Positions 7,587 to 14,724 of a DNA stretch of 64,000 nt are shown one piece after another. Below the pieces are notes generated by a model. That model was given only the letters and a program-made list of their open reading frames with translations, did no database searches and was not told the DNA's origin. Within the stretch, counting starts at the first letter, position 1. Every line of letters starts with the position of its first letter. Location: positions 3,757-67,756 of the forward strand of contig JAVVEY010000002.1 of assembly GCA_032250675.1 (NCBI GenBank). The letters are read 5' to 3'. Both the position numbers and the translations under genes were made by a program. This DNA comes from Gaopeijia sp032250675. GTDB taxonomy: Bacteria > Gemmatimonadota > Gemmatimonadetes > Longimicrobiales > Gaopeijiaceae.

Positions 7587-7621
7587 GGTGGACACCCGCA
7601 GCGCCGGGTGGACGACCCGCA
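7587..7621. repeat. 20-bp-period direct repeat before the orphan plug gene
   Basis: GGTGGACACCCGCA (7587-7600) and GGTGGACGACCCGCA (7607-7621) are near-identical, differing by one inserted base, two helical turns apart. They lie just upstream of the Shine-Dalgarno of the plug-domain gene and may be a regulator site; a TACACT (7570-7575) upstream could be a -10. Confidence 0.35.
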
Positions 7622-7644
7622 CGGTACCTTCGGGAGGAGAAACG

Positions 7645-8736
7645 ATGCGCATCAGAGTCGGGTCGAGGAGGGCATCTCGCCCCTTGGCGATGGCCCTCGC
7701 GGCCTCGGCGCTCCTCGTGGCGGGATCGACGCCGGCCCGCGCTCAGGTCGTCGCGATGGGGATCGTCACCGACGAGCCACGGGGGGAGCCGGTCGCCGAG
7801 GCGCTGATCACCCTCGTCTCGGTCGAGGACCTGGCGGATTCGGTGTCGGTGCGCACCGACGCCGCGGGACGATTTGCCGCGCTCCTCCCGCGCCCCGGGG
7901 CGTACGCACTCATCGCCCGTCACCTCGACTATGACGCCTTGACCTACGGACCGATCGATGCGGACGACGACGAGACGCCGATCACCCTCTTCGTCGAGTT
8001 GAGCCCACGCCCGAGAGGGTCCGGAGAGGGCGACGGAGCGGAGCGCAGCGAGATCCGCGCGGTCGGATCGGTCACCGATGATCTGCTCGGAACTCCGGTC
8101 GTGGCCGCAACGGTCACCCTCGTATCGGTCGAGGACGCAGCCGATTCGGTGGTGGCCCACACCGACGGATCCGGGCGCTTCACCGCGAATCTGCCGGGGT
8201 CCGGGAGGTACGAGATGACCGCCCGGCACCTCCGCTACGATTCGTTGACCTCGCAGGTCATCGAGGTGCGCGACACCGGGGAGCCGATCGAGCTCCTCAT
8301 CGAGATGATCCCGCGCCCGACCGAGCTCGAGGGCATCGCCGTCGAGGCGCAGAGAGAGGTCACCAATCGGCGCCTCGAGCAGGCCGGATTCTTCCAGCGG
8401 AAGAAGGCCGGCTTCGGAACACACCTCACTCCCGAGGATCTCGAGAATCGGCGCTTCAGCATGCAGGAGGTCTTCCGGGGGATCCCGGGGGTGCGCGTGG
8501 TTGACGGCCGTGAGCTTCGCCTCTTCGGCGGGGGGCTCTCGTCCGGATCGTTCTGTCCCCCGAGGTACTTCCTCAATGGAGCGCCCGTCGAGGCGGATGC
8601 GGAGTTTCTCGACTTCGTCGCTCTCCAGAATGTGGCCGCCCTCGAGGTCTTCACGCGCTCGAGTCAGGTCCCGCCGGAGTATCGCGGGACGACATCGAGT
8701 GGGTGCGGCGTCGTCCTCATCTGGACCGGCCGGTGA
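7645..8736 (+). CDS. Orphan TonB plug-like protein with two carboxypeptidase-regulatory-like domains
   Basis: 363 residues. ATG 7645 is chosen for its strong GGGAGGAG Shine-Dalgarno and because it starts a signal peptide (residues 1-33, cleavage at ARA/Q). Two tandem beta-sandwich repeats follow (about 34-118 and 130-218); both contain ITLVSVEDLADSV / VTLVSVEDAADSV, ...GRF and R-H-L-x-Y-D, so they arose by duplication. The C-terminal part (about 240-360) is like a TonB-receptor plug: RRLEQAGFFQRKKAGFGTHL, MQEVFRGIPGVRV, YFLNGAPVEADAEFLDF, ALEVFTRSSQVPPEY. No beta-barrel follows and the gene stops cleanly. Such barrel-less plug proteins recur in Gemmatimonadota; role unknown, probably at the outer membrane. 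Confidence 0.8.
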   Translation: MRIRVGSRRASRPLAMALAASALLVAGSTPARAQVVAMGIVTDEPRGEPVAEALITLVSVEDLADSVSVRTDAAGRFAALLPRPGAYALIARHLDYDALTYGPIDADDDETPITLFVELSPRPRGSGEGDGAERSEIRAVGSVTDDLLGTPVVAATVTLVSVEDAADSVVAHTDGSGRFTANLPGSGRYEMTARHLRYDSLTSQVIEVRDTGEPIELLIEMIPRPTELEGIAVEAQREVTNRRLEQAGFFQRKKAGFGTHLTPEDLENRRFSMQEVFRGIPGVRVVDGRELRLFGGGLSSGSFCPPRYFLNGAPVEADAEFLDFVALQNVAALEVFTRSSQVPPEYRGTTSSGCGVVLIWTGR

Positions 8737-8753
8737 CGCATCCGGGCGCGGAA

Positions 8754-8777
8754 GGGAGGCGTCCGCGGACGCCTCCC
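8754..8777. terminator. Strong hairpin between convergent genes
   Basis: An 11-bp perfect stem (GGGAGGCGTCC at 8754-8764, complement at 8767-8777) with a GC centre lies between the stop of the plug gene (8736) and the stop of dcd (8795). It has no T-tract on either side. It probably ends transcription in both directions. Confidence 0.65.
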
Positions 8778-8794
8778 CTCGCACACCGCGCTGC

Positions 8795-9349
8795 CTACAT
8801 CCGCGGCAGCGTCACCCCCTTCTGCCCCTGGTACTTCCCCTTCCGGTCGGCGTAGGCGATCGAGGGAGGCTCGTCGCCCTCGAAGAAGAGGAGCTGGGCG
8901 ATCCCCTCATCGGCGTAGATCTTGGCCGGGAGCGGTGTGGTGTTGCTGATCTCGAGCGTCAGGTAGCCCTCCCACGTCGGCTCGAGCGGGGTCACATTCA
9001 CGATGATCCCGCAGCGCGCGTAGGTGCTCTTGCCGACGCAGATGACGAGGACGTCCCGCGGAATCCGGAAGTACTCGACGGTGCGCGCGAGTGCGAAGGA
9101 GTTCGGAGGGATGACGCACTCCGGCGTGTCGATGTCGATGAAGGATCGATTGTCGAACGCCTTCGGGTCCACGATGAGGTTGTGGACGTTGGTGAAGACC
9201 TTGAACTCGGGCGCCACCCGGATGTCGTATCCGTAGGAGCTCAGCCCGTAGCTGATCTTGCCGCCCCGGACCTGCCCGTCCTCGAAGGGCTCGATCATTC
9301 CGTGCTCTCGGGACATCTTCCGGATCCAGTTGTCGCTCTTGATGGGCAT
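8795..9349 (-). CDS. dcd: dCTP deaminase
   Basis: 184 residues. Converts dCTP to dUTP and ammonia, feeding dTMP synthesis. The family signatures are clear: MPIKSDNWIRKM start, SYGYDIRVAPEFKVF, CVGKSTYARCGIIVNVTPLEPTWEG, LEISNTTPLPAKIYADEGIAQLLFFEGDE and the C-terminal YADRKGKYQGQKGVTLP that closes over the active site. The sequence resembles the monofunctional proteobacterial form rather than the bifunctional dCTP deaminase/dUTPase. ATG 9349 is chosen because homologues begin MPIKSD; the upstream open stretch is not conserved-looking. It is divergent from the nuo operon. Confidence 0.95.
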   Translation of the reverse strand: MPIKSDNWIRKMSREHGMIEPFEDGQVRGGKISYGLSSYGYDIRVAPEFKVFTNVHNLIVDPKAFDNRSFIDIDTPECVIPPNSFALARTVEYFRIPRDVLVICVGKSTYARCGIIVNVTPLEPTWEGYLTLEISNTTPLPAKIYADEGIAQLLFFEGDEPPSIAYADRKGKYQGQKGVTLPRM

Positions 9350-9669
9350 CGCCAGGGGGAGTGGAGGAGGAGGGGAACGCACGCTTGCGGTGCGGGATTC
9401 ATCGTGTGCCCGCCTCGCCGGGTCCACACCCCCGTGCCGCCGATCGCTGATCGGCGGGCGTGTCGAGTGTGTCGGGCGTCTGCGCCGGGCGCGGGAAACT
9501 ACCCACGAAGAGAGCACTCTGCAAACCGCTCCGGCGAACGAGCCGTGGTGGCGAAAAATCTCGAAAACTCAAGGGTTTCGCGGTCTTGAATTGGGGTGGG
9601 AGTCCGGGTAGCTTCCACGCGTTCCGAGTTCGTGATGCTTTTCACAAGGCCCGGATCGGGCCGGGTGGT
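9350..9669. other. 320-bp divergent intergenic region between dcd and nuoA
   Basis: No gene is supported here. The nuoA-proximal half is noticeably more AT-rich (9550-9600) and holds the nuo promoter; the dcd-proximal half is GC-rich with no obvious element that I could identify. The dcd promoter must lie here, but I could not assign it. Confidence 0.6.
9586..9614 (+). promoter_or_regulatory. sigma70-like promoter of the nuo operon
   Basis: TTGAAT (9586-9591), a 17-bp spacer and TAGCTT (9609-9614). Start of transcription is expected near 9621, giving a leader of about 50 nt before nuoA. The same TTGA-N17-TAGC(A/T)T pattern occurs before sucC and yceD, which supports it as a real promoter type in this genome. 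Confidence 0.65.
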
Positions 9670-10026
9670 ATGGCAGCTTCCTACGCTCCTCTTCTCGTAC
9701 TCTTCGGCATCTCGGTGCTGAATGCGGTGGGTATGGCGGTTGCCACCCACATCCTGAATCCGGCTCGACCGACCCCGGAGAAGGAAATGCCGTACGAGTC
9801 GGGGATGGTCCCGCTCGGTGACACGCGGCAGCGCTTCAGTGTGAAGTTCTACATGGTGGCGATCAGCTTCATCGTCTTCGATCTGGAGACGATCTTTCTC
9901 GTCCCCTGGGCGGTGCGGATGCGCGAACTCGGTGGGCCCGGCTTCGTGGCGATGCTCCTCTTCGTGGTGGTCCTCACGCTGGGCCTGGTCTACGAATGGA
10001 AGAAGGGAGGACTCGAATGGGAATGA
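9670..10026 (+). CDS. nuoA: NADH-quinone oxidoreductase subunit A
   Basis: 118-residue membrane subunit of complex I with three transmembrane helices (about 5-27, 60-83, 91-112). Contains the conserved KEMPYESGMVPLGDTRQRFSVKFY loop (shown here as two parts of one loop between helices 1 and 2) and FDLETIFLVPWA, whose Asp/Glu lie near the quinone channel. First gene of a 14-gene operon (A to N); ATG 9670 follows the mapped promoter. The 3' end overlaps the nuoB start by 10 bp. Confidence 0.95.
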   Translation: MAASYAPLLVLFGISVLNAVGMAVATHILNPARPTPEKEMPYESGMVPLGDTRQRFSVKFYMVAISFIVFDLETIFLVPWAVRMRELGGPGFVAMLLFVVVLTLGLVYEWKKGGLEWE

Positions 10027-10763
10027 AGGAGACCGAGAGCACGACGCCGATCGATGCGCCGGGCGCCCCGCAGGCGGGCACACCCCTCCCCGGAGGAGGC
10101 ACGAGCGCGCGCCCCGAGGGGAGTGGCGGGCTCTTCGGATCCGGAGGGCCGACCTTCCTGACGACCAGGCTCGACTGGGTGATCAACTGGAGCCGCCGCA
10201 ACTCGCTCTGGCCGATGCCCTTCGGGACGGCCTGCTGCGCGATCGAGATGATGGCATCCGCCGCGTCGAACTACGACCTGGCCCGCTTCGGGATGGAGCG
10301 GATGTCGTTCTCGCCCCGCCAGGCCGACGTGCTCATCTGCGCGGGACGCGTCCCGTACAAGCTCGCCCCCGTCTTGCGGCGCATCTACGACCAGATGATG
10401 CAGCCCAAGTGGGTCATCTCGATGGGCGCGTGCGCCAGCTCGGGGGGGATCTTCGACAACTACTCGATGGTGCAGGGGATCGACACGATCGTCCCCGTGG
10501 ATGTCTACATCCCGGGGTGCCCTCCGCGGCCGGAAGGGCTGATCTACGGGTTGATGATGGTCCAGGAGAAGATCCGCGAGGAACGGCTCAGCGACCACAC
10601 CGTCAATCGTGCCGAGGATCCCCTCGCCGCGGGACATCCCAGGGCGAGCGCCCCCGAGATCGAGGGACTCACCGGTCCCTTCGGCAACTCCACCCGGCAG
10701 AATCGCTTGAGCGGGCTGGTCAGGACCAGTCGGATCTCACGCCCCGACGACCGGCGCCCGTAG
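10017..10763 (+). CDS. nuoB: NADH-quinone oxidoreductase subunit B
   Basis: 248-residue peripheral-arm subunit carrying cluster N2, the last iron-sulfur centre before quinone. N2 ligands are the adjacent Cys73-Cys74 (FGTACCAIEMM), Cys139 (GACASSGG) and Cys168 (YIPGCPPRPEG). ATG 10017 is preferred over ATG 10023 because GGGAGG (10005-10010) is 6 bp upstream. The protein has a Pro/Gly/Ser-rich N-terminal extension of about 45 residues and a C-terminal tail of about 60 residues beyond the usual end at LMMVQEKI; neither is needed for the fold. Overlaps nuoA. Confidence 0.95.
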   Translation: MGMKETESTTPIDAPGAPQAGTPLPGGGTSARPEGSGGLFGSGGPTFLTTRLDWVINWSRRNSLWPMPFGTACCAIEMMASAASNYDLARFGMERMSFSPRQADVLICAGRVPYKLAPVLRRIYDQMMQPKWVISMGACASSGGIFDNYSMVQGIDTIVPVDVYIPGCPPRPEGLIYGLMMVQEKIREERLSDHTVNRAEDPLAAGHPRASAPEIEGLTGPFGNSTRQNRLSGLVRTSRISRPDDRRP

Positions 10764-10770
10764 GGTGAGC

Positions 10771-11484
10771 ATGACCGACGACACACCCTTCGACGCGGTC
10801 GCGGCGGGCCCGCGCCCGAGCGACGCGCACGATCCGGAGTTGGGCGGGCACCCGGCCGAGGTACCCGATCATCCCTCGGTCACCGCGCTGCGCGCGACCT
10901 TCGGGGATGCGATCCGGGCGCATCAGCTCCACGCGGGCGACGAGAATGTCGTCTTCGTGGATCCCGCGGCGCTCTACGCGGTGCTCGAGTTTCTCCAGCA
11001 GGATCCGGACCAGCGCTACGACTATCTCCTCGATCTGACGGCGGTCGACTACGGCGCGGGCACACCGATCCAGGTCGTCTACCAGCTCTGGTCTCTCGGT
11101 TTCCACCGCATGCTCCGGGTCAAGGTCGAGCTCCCCCTCGACGCCCTCGAAGTCGACTCGGTCGAACCCCTCTGGAAGACGGCCGACTGGCTCGAGCGCG
11201 AGGTCTGGGATCTCTTCGGCGTCACCTTCCGTGGGCACCCCGATCTGCGCCGCATCCTGATGCCGGCGAACTACGCCGAGGGGCACCCGCTCCGGAAGGA
11301 TTTCCCCCTCCGCGGTCGCTTCAGCAGGGCCGAACAGACCCGTCGCGCGCTCGCCCTCGAGGTGGATGACAACTACACCGTACTCGAGCGGGAGCTCGGC
11401 GCGGAGCCGCAGATCGTGCCCGCCGCGCCCGCCGGGGAGCCCGACGACGGTCGCGGCTCGGACGACACCATGAAGGGAGAGTGA
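10771..11484 (+). CDS. nuoC: NADH-quinone oxidoreductase subunit C
   Basis: 30-kDa-type subunit of the complex I hydrophilic arm, separate from nuoD (fused in E. coli). Conserved segments: YDYLLDLTAVDYG, then WLEREVWDLFGVTFRGHPDLRRILMP and HPLRKDFPLRGR. About 237 residues from ATG 10771; a GTG at 10765 in the same frame is an equally possible start. N- and C-terminal tails are acidic and low in complexity. The next gene starts 3 bp after the stop. Confidence 0.94.
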   Translation: MTDDTPFDAVAAGPRPSDAHDPELGGHPAEVPDHPSVTALRATFGDAIRAHQLHAGDENVVFVDPAALYAVLEFLQQDPDQRYDYLLDLTAVDYGAGTPIQVVYQLWSLGFHRMLRVKVELPLDALEVDSVEPLWKTADWLEREVWDLFGVTFRGHPDLRRILMPANYAEGHPLRKDFPLRGRFSRAEQTRRALALEVDDNYTVLERELGAEPQIVPAAPAGEPDDGRGSDDTMKGE

Positions 11485-11487
11485 GGG

Positions 11488-12765
11488 ATGTCGACCCGCA
11501 CCGTCGAATACGAGGTAGGCCGGAGCCCCGAGATGGGAGTGGACGGGAAGCCCGCCTACGGCCCGCTCGCTCCGGTGGAGATTCCCGAGCCGGAGCTCGG
11601 TTCCGAGCACATGCTCATCAATATCGGCCCCCAGCACCCCGCCACGCACGGCGTCTTGAGGCTGGTGTGCGAACTCGACGGCGAGACCGTTCTCAAGGTC
11701 ATCCCGCATATCGGGTATCTGCACTCGGGGTTCGAGAAGCAGGGGGAGTACCGCACCTGGAACCAGATCGTGACGCTGACCGATCGGATGGACTATCTGG
11801 CGCCCCTCATCTACAACTGCGCCTACGTCATGGCCGTCGAGAAGCTGATGGGGATCGAGGTTACGGAGCGGTGCAAGGTGGTGCGGGTCATCCTCATGGA
11901 GCTCGACCGCATCTTCGGCCACCTCCTCTGGCTCGGCACCACCGCGATCGACGTCGGGGCCTTCACCCCCTTCCTCTACGCCTTCCAGGAGCGCGAGAAG
12001 ATCTATGCGCTCCACGAGTCACTGACCGGCGCGCGCATCACCACCTCCGCGACGCGGGTGGGGGGGATGATGGCCGATCTTCCCGAGGGGTGGACGGAGG
12101 CGTGCCGCAGCTTCATCAACGAGCTCCCGCGCACGATCGACGAGGTCGACTACCTCCTCACCACGAATGCGATCCATCTGGGACGGACGCAGGAGATCGG
12201 GGTGATCTCGGCCGAGGACGCGATCAACCACGGATTCACCGGACCGAATCTGCGTGCCTCCGGGGTGCCCTACGACGTGCGCAAGGACCGGCCCTACTAC
12301 GACTACGAGACGTACGACTTCGACGTCCCCATCGGCGAGCACGGGGACTGCTACGACCGGTACCTCTGCCGGATGGAGGAGATGCGGCAGAGCATCCGGA
12401 TCATCGATCAGGCGCTCGATCGCCTCCCCGGTGGATCGATCGACATCGACGACCCGAATGTCGTGCTCCCGTCGAAGACCGACTGCATGAATGACATGGA
12501 GTCGATGATCCATCACTTCAAGTTGATCACCGAAGGGATTCAGGCTCCCGTGGGCGAGAGCTGGTTCAGCGTCGAAGGCTCGAAGGGCGAGCTCGGGATG
12601 TATGTCGTCAGCGACGGAGGGAGCAAGCCGGTGCGGTGGCGCGTGCGCCCGCCCTCCTTCGTGAATCTCTCGGTGATCCCGAAGCTGGCGGAGGGCCATC
12701 TGGTCTCCGATCTGATCATGATCAACGCCTCACTCGACATCGTGCTCGGGGAGATCGACCGATGA
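11488..12765 (+). CDS. nuoD: NADH-quinone oxidoreductase subunit D
   Basis: 425-residue 49-kDa subunit that forms the quinone-binding pocket with NuoB. Shows INIGPQHPATHGVLRL (quinone-site His), HIGYLHSGFEK, NCAYVMAVEKLMGIEV, LWLGTTAIDVGAFTPFLYAF and the C-terminal SVIPKLAEGHLVSDLIMI. Related to NiFe hydrogenase large subunits but lacking metal ligands, as normal. Shine-Dalgarno GGGAGAG lies within the nuoC end. Stop overlaps nuoE start (ATGA). Confidence 0.96.
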   Translation: MSTRTVEYEVGRSPEMGVDGKPAYGPLAPVEIPEPELGSEHMLINIGPQHPATHGVLRLVCELDGETVLKVIPHIGYLHSGFEKQGEYRTWNQIVTLTDRMDYLAPLIYNCAYVMAVEKLMGIEVTERCKVVRVILMELDRIFGHLLWLGTTAIDVGAFTPFLYAFQEREKIYALHESLTGARITTSATRVGGMMADLPEGWTEACRSFINELPRTIDEVDYLLTTNAIHLGRTQEIGVISAEDAINHGFTGPNLRASGVPYDVRKDRPYYDYETYDFDVPIGEHGDCYDRYLCRMEEMRQSIRIIDQALDRLPGGSIDIDDPNVVLPSKTDCMNDMESMIHHFKLITEGIQAPVGESWFSVEGSKGELGMYVVSDGGSKPVRWRVRPPSFVNLSVIPKLAEGHLVSDLIMINASLDIVLGEIDR

Positions 12766-13415
12766 GCGACGCACCGACGAAGAACCCCGGGTGGGCGGGG
12801 AACACCGGAGAGTTCGACCTCACCGAGGCGCAGGTGCGCGGCGACGACTTCGTCGGCACCCGTCCCCTCGAGGGTGCGCACCCCGCCGGTGCGCCCTCCT
12901 ACGCCTTCATGCGCGCGGAGCGCGACCCCGAGGCGCCCCTCTTCGAGGGCCCGTACCAGACACGCTTCGAGAAGCTGCTCACCCGCTATCCCGAGAAGCG
13001 CGCCGCGCTCCTCCCCGTACTCGCGCTCGCCCAGGAGGTGCGCGGACACCTCTCGCCCGAGTCGATGGCGCGCGTGGCCGAGCTCCTCGAGCTCCCCGAT
13101 GCGTATGTGCGGGGGGTGGCGACCTTCTACACGATGTACAACAAGCGCGAGGTCGGGCGCTTCCTCGTCCAGGTCTGCACGAATATCTCGTGCAACCTCT
13201 GCGGGGCCGACGACGTCCTCGCCGCCTTCCTTCGCGCCACCGATACCGAGCCGGGAGAGACCTCGGCCGATGGCGACTTCACCGTCGTCGAAGCCGAGTG
13301 CCTCGCGGCGTGCGGATTTCCGACGTGCGTCCAGATCAATTCGCGCTACTACGAGAATGTCTCGCCGGAGGATGTCCCGGCGATCCTCGAGCGCATCAGG
13401 GAGCGGGGGGAATAG
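12762..13415 (+). CDS. nuoE: NADH-quinone oxidoreductase subunit E
   Basis: 217-residue 24-kDa subunit with a thioredoxin-fold [2Fe-2S] domain (cluster N1a). Ligands Cys139 and Cys144 (CTNISC) and Cys180 and Cys184 (CLAAC) have the family spacing. A helical part precedes it (LLPVLALAQEVRGHLS, GVATFYTMYN). The first 60 residues are an extra polar extension. ATG 12762 overlaps the nuoD stop; the nuoF start directly follows its stop. Works with NuoF in the NADH-oxidising tip. Confidence 0.95.
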   Translation: MSDAPTKNPGWAGNTGEFDLTEAQVRGDDFVGTRPLEGAHPAGAPSYAFMRAERDPEAPLFEGPYQTRFEKLLTRYPEKRAALLPVLALAQEVRGHLSPESMARVAELLELPDAYVRGVATFYTMYNKREVGRFLVQVCTNISCNLCGADDVLAAFLRATDTEPGETSADGDFTVVEAECLAACGFPTCVQINSRYYENVSPEDVPAILERIRERGE

Positions 13416-14708
13416 ATGGCGTACCCGTACACCTCGGAGCATGAAGTCCGGGTGCTCAGCGAGCACTTCGGAGACCCGACGGCGCGCACCCTCGAGGGCG
13501 CGCGGGCGAAGGGTCGATACGAGACGCTCCGCAAGGCCTTCGAGATGGATCGCGACGACGTCATCGAGGTCGTCAAGGCGTCGGGGCTGCGCGGGCGGGG
13601 CGGGGCGGGCTTCCCGACCGGCGTGAAGTGGAGCTTCATGCCGAAGGATGATGGGAAGCCGCACTATCTCCTCTGCAACGCCGACGAGTCGGAGCCCGGC
13701 ACCTTCAAGGACCGCGAACTCATCCGCTGGGATCCGCACCAGCTCATCGAGGGGTGCCTGATCGCGGCGTACGCCATCCGAGCGCAGCACGTCTACATCT
13801 ACTGCCGGGGCGAGTTTTTCGAAGCGTCGGCCATCCTCGGGCGCGCGGTCGAGGAGGCGTACGAGGCCGGGCTGATCGGGCGCGACATCCTCGGCTCGGG
13901 GGTCGAGATCGACCTCACCGTACATATCGGGGCGGGGGCGTACATCTGCGGCGAAGAGACGGGGCTCATGAACTCGCTCGAAGGCCGCCGGGGACAGCCC
14001 CGGGTCAAGCCCCCCTTCCCGGCGGCGGTCGGCGCCTTCGGGAAGCCGACGACGATCAACAATGTCGAGACGCTCGCGGCGGTCCCGCACATCGTCGAGC
14101 ACGGGGCGGAGTGGTACCGTCAGTGGGGCACCGAGAAGTCGCCCGGCACCAAGCTCTTCTGTGTGTCGGGCCACGTGAAGCGGCCGGGCAACTACGAGCT
14201 GCCGCTCGGCTTCCCGCTGCAGACGCTCATCGACGAGGTCTGCGGGGGCATCCGCGACGGCAACGCCCTCAAGGCGGTGATCCCCGGGGGCAGCTCGGTG
14301 CCGATCATGAACGCGGAGGAAGTCGCCGCCTGCTCGCTCGACTACGAGGGGGTCGTGGCGTGCGGCTCGATGCTCGGATGCGCCTCGGTGATCGTCATGG
14401 ACGAGACCACGGACATCGTCAAGCAGGTGCGGCGGGTGGCGTACTTCTACGCGCACGAGTCGTGCGGTCAGTGCACGCCGTGCCGCGAAGGAACGACGTG
14501 GGTGACGAAGATCCTCCAGCGGATCGAGGACGGGCGGGGCACCGAGGAGGATCTCGATACCCTCGTCGAGGTCACCGACCAGATGACGGGGACGACGATC
14601 TGCGTCCTCTCGGATTCCGTCGCCGCCCCCGTCCAGAGCAGCATCACGAAGTTCCGAGATGAGTACCTCGCCCTGATCCGACGCGGCGAACGCGTCGGCG
14701 CGGCCTGA
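13416..14708 (+). CDS. nuoF: NADH-quinone oxidoreductase subunit F
   Basis: 430-residue 51-kDa subunit that binds NADH and FMN. Shows the NADH/FMN loop LRGRGGAGFPTGVKW, NADESEPGTFKDR, GAGAYICGEETGLMNSLEGR and cluster N3 ligands Cys350, Cys353, Cys356 (SCGQCTPCREGT) and Cys396 (TTICVLSDS). All residues expected for hydride transfer are present. The ATG directly abuts the nuoE TAG. Confidence 0.97.
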   Translation: MAYPYTSEHEVRVLSEHFGDPTARTLEGARAKGRYETLRKAFEMDRDDVIEVVKASGLRGRGGAGFPTGVKWSFMPKDDGKPHYLLCNADESEPGTFKDRELIRWDPHQLIEGCLIAAYAIRAQHVYIYCRGEFFEASAILGRAVEEAYEAGLIGRDILGSGVEIDLTVHIGAGAYICGEETGLMNSLEGRRGQPRVKPPFPAAVGAFGKPTTINNVETLAAVPHIVEHGAEWYRQWGTEKSPGTKLFCVSGHVKRPGNYELPLGFPLQTLIDEVCGGIRDGNALKAVIPGGSSVPIMNAEEVAACSLDYEGVVACGSMLGCASVIVMDETTDIVKQVRRVAYFYAHESCGQCTPCREGTTWVTKILQRIEDGRGTEEDLDTLVEVTDQMTGTTICVLSDSVAAPVQSSITKFRDEYLALIRRGERVGAA

Positions 14709-14724
14709 CGAGAGACGATATCGA

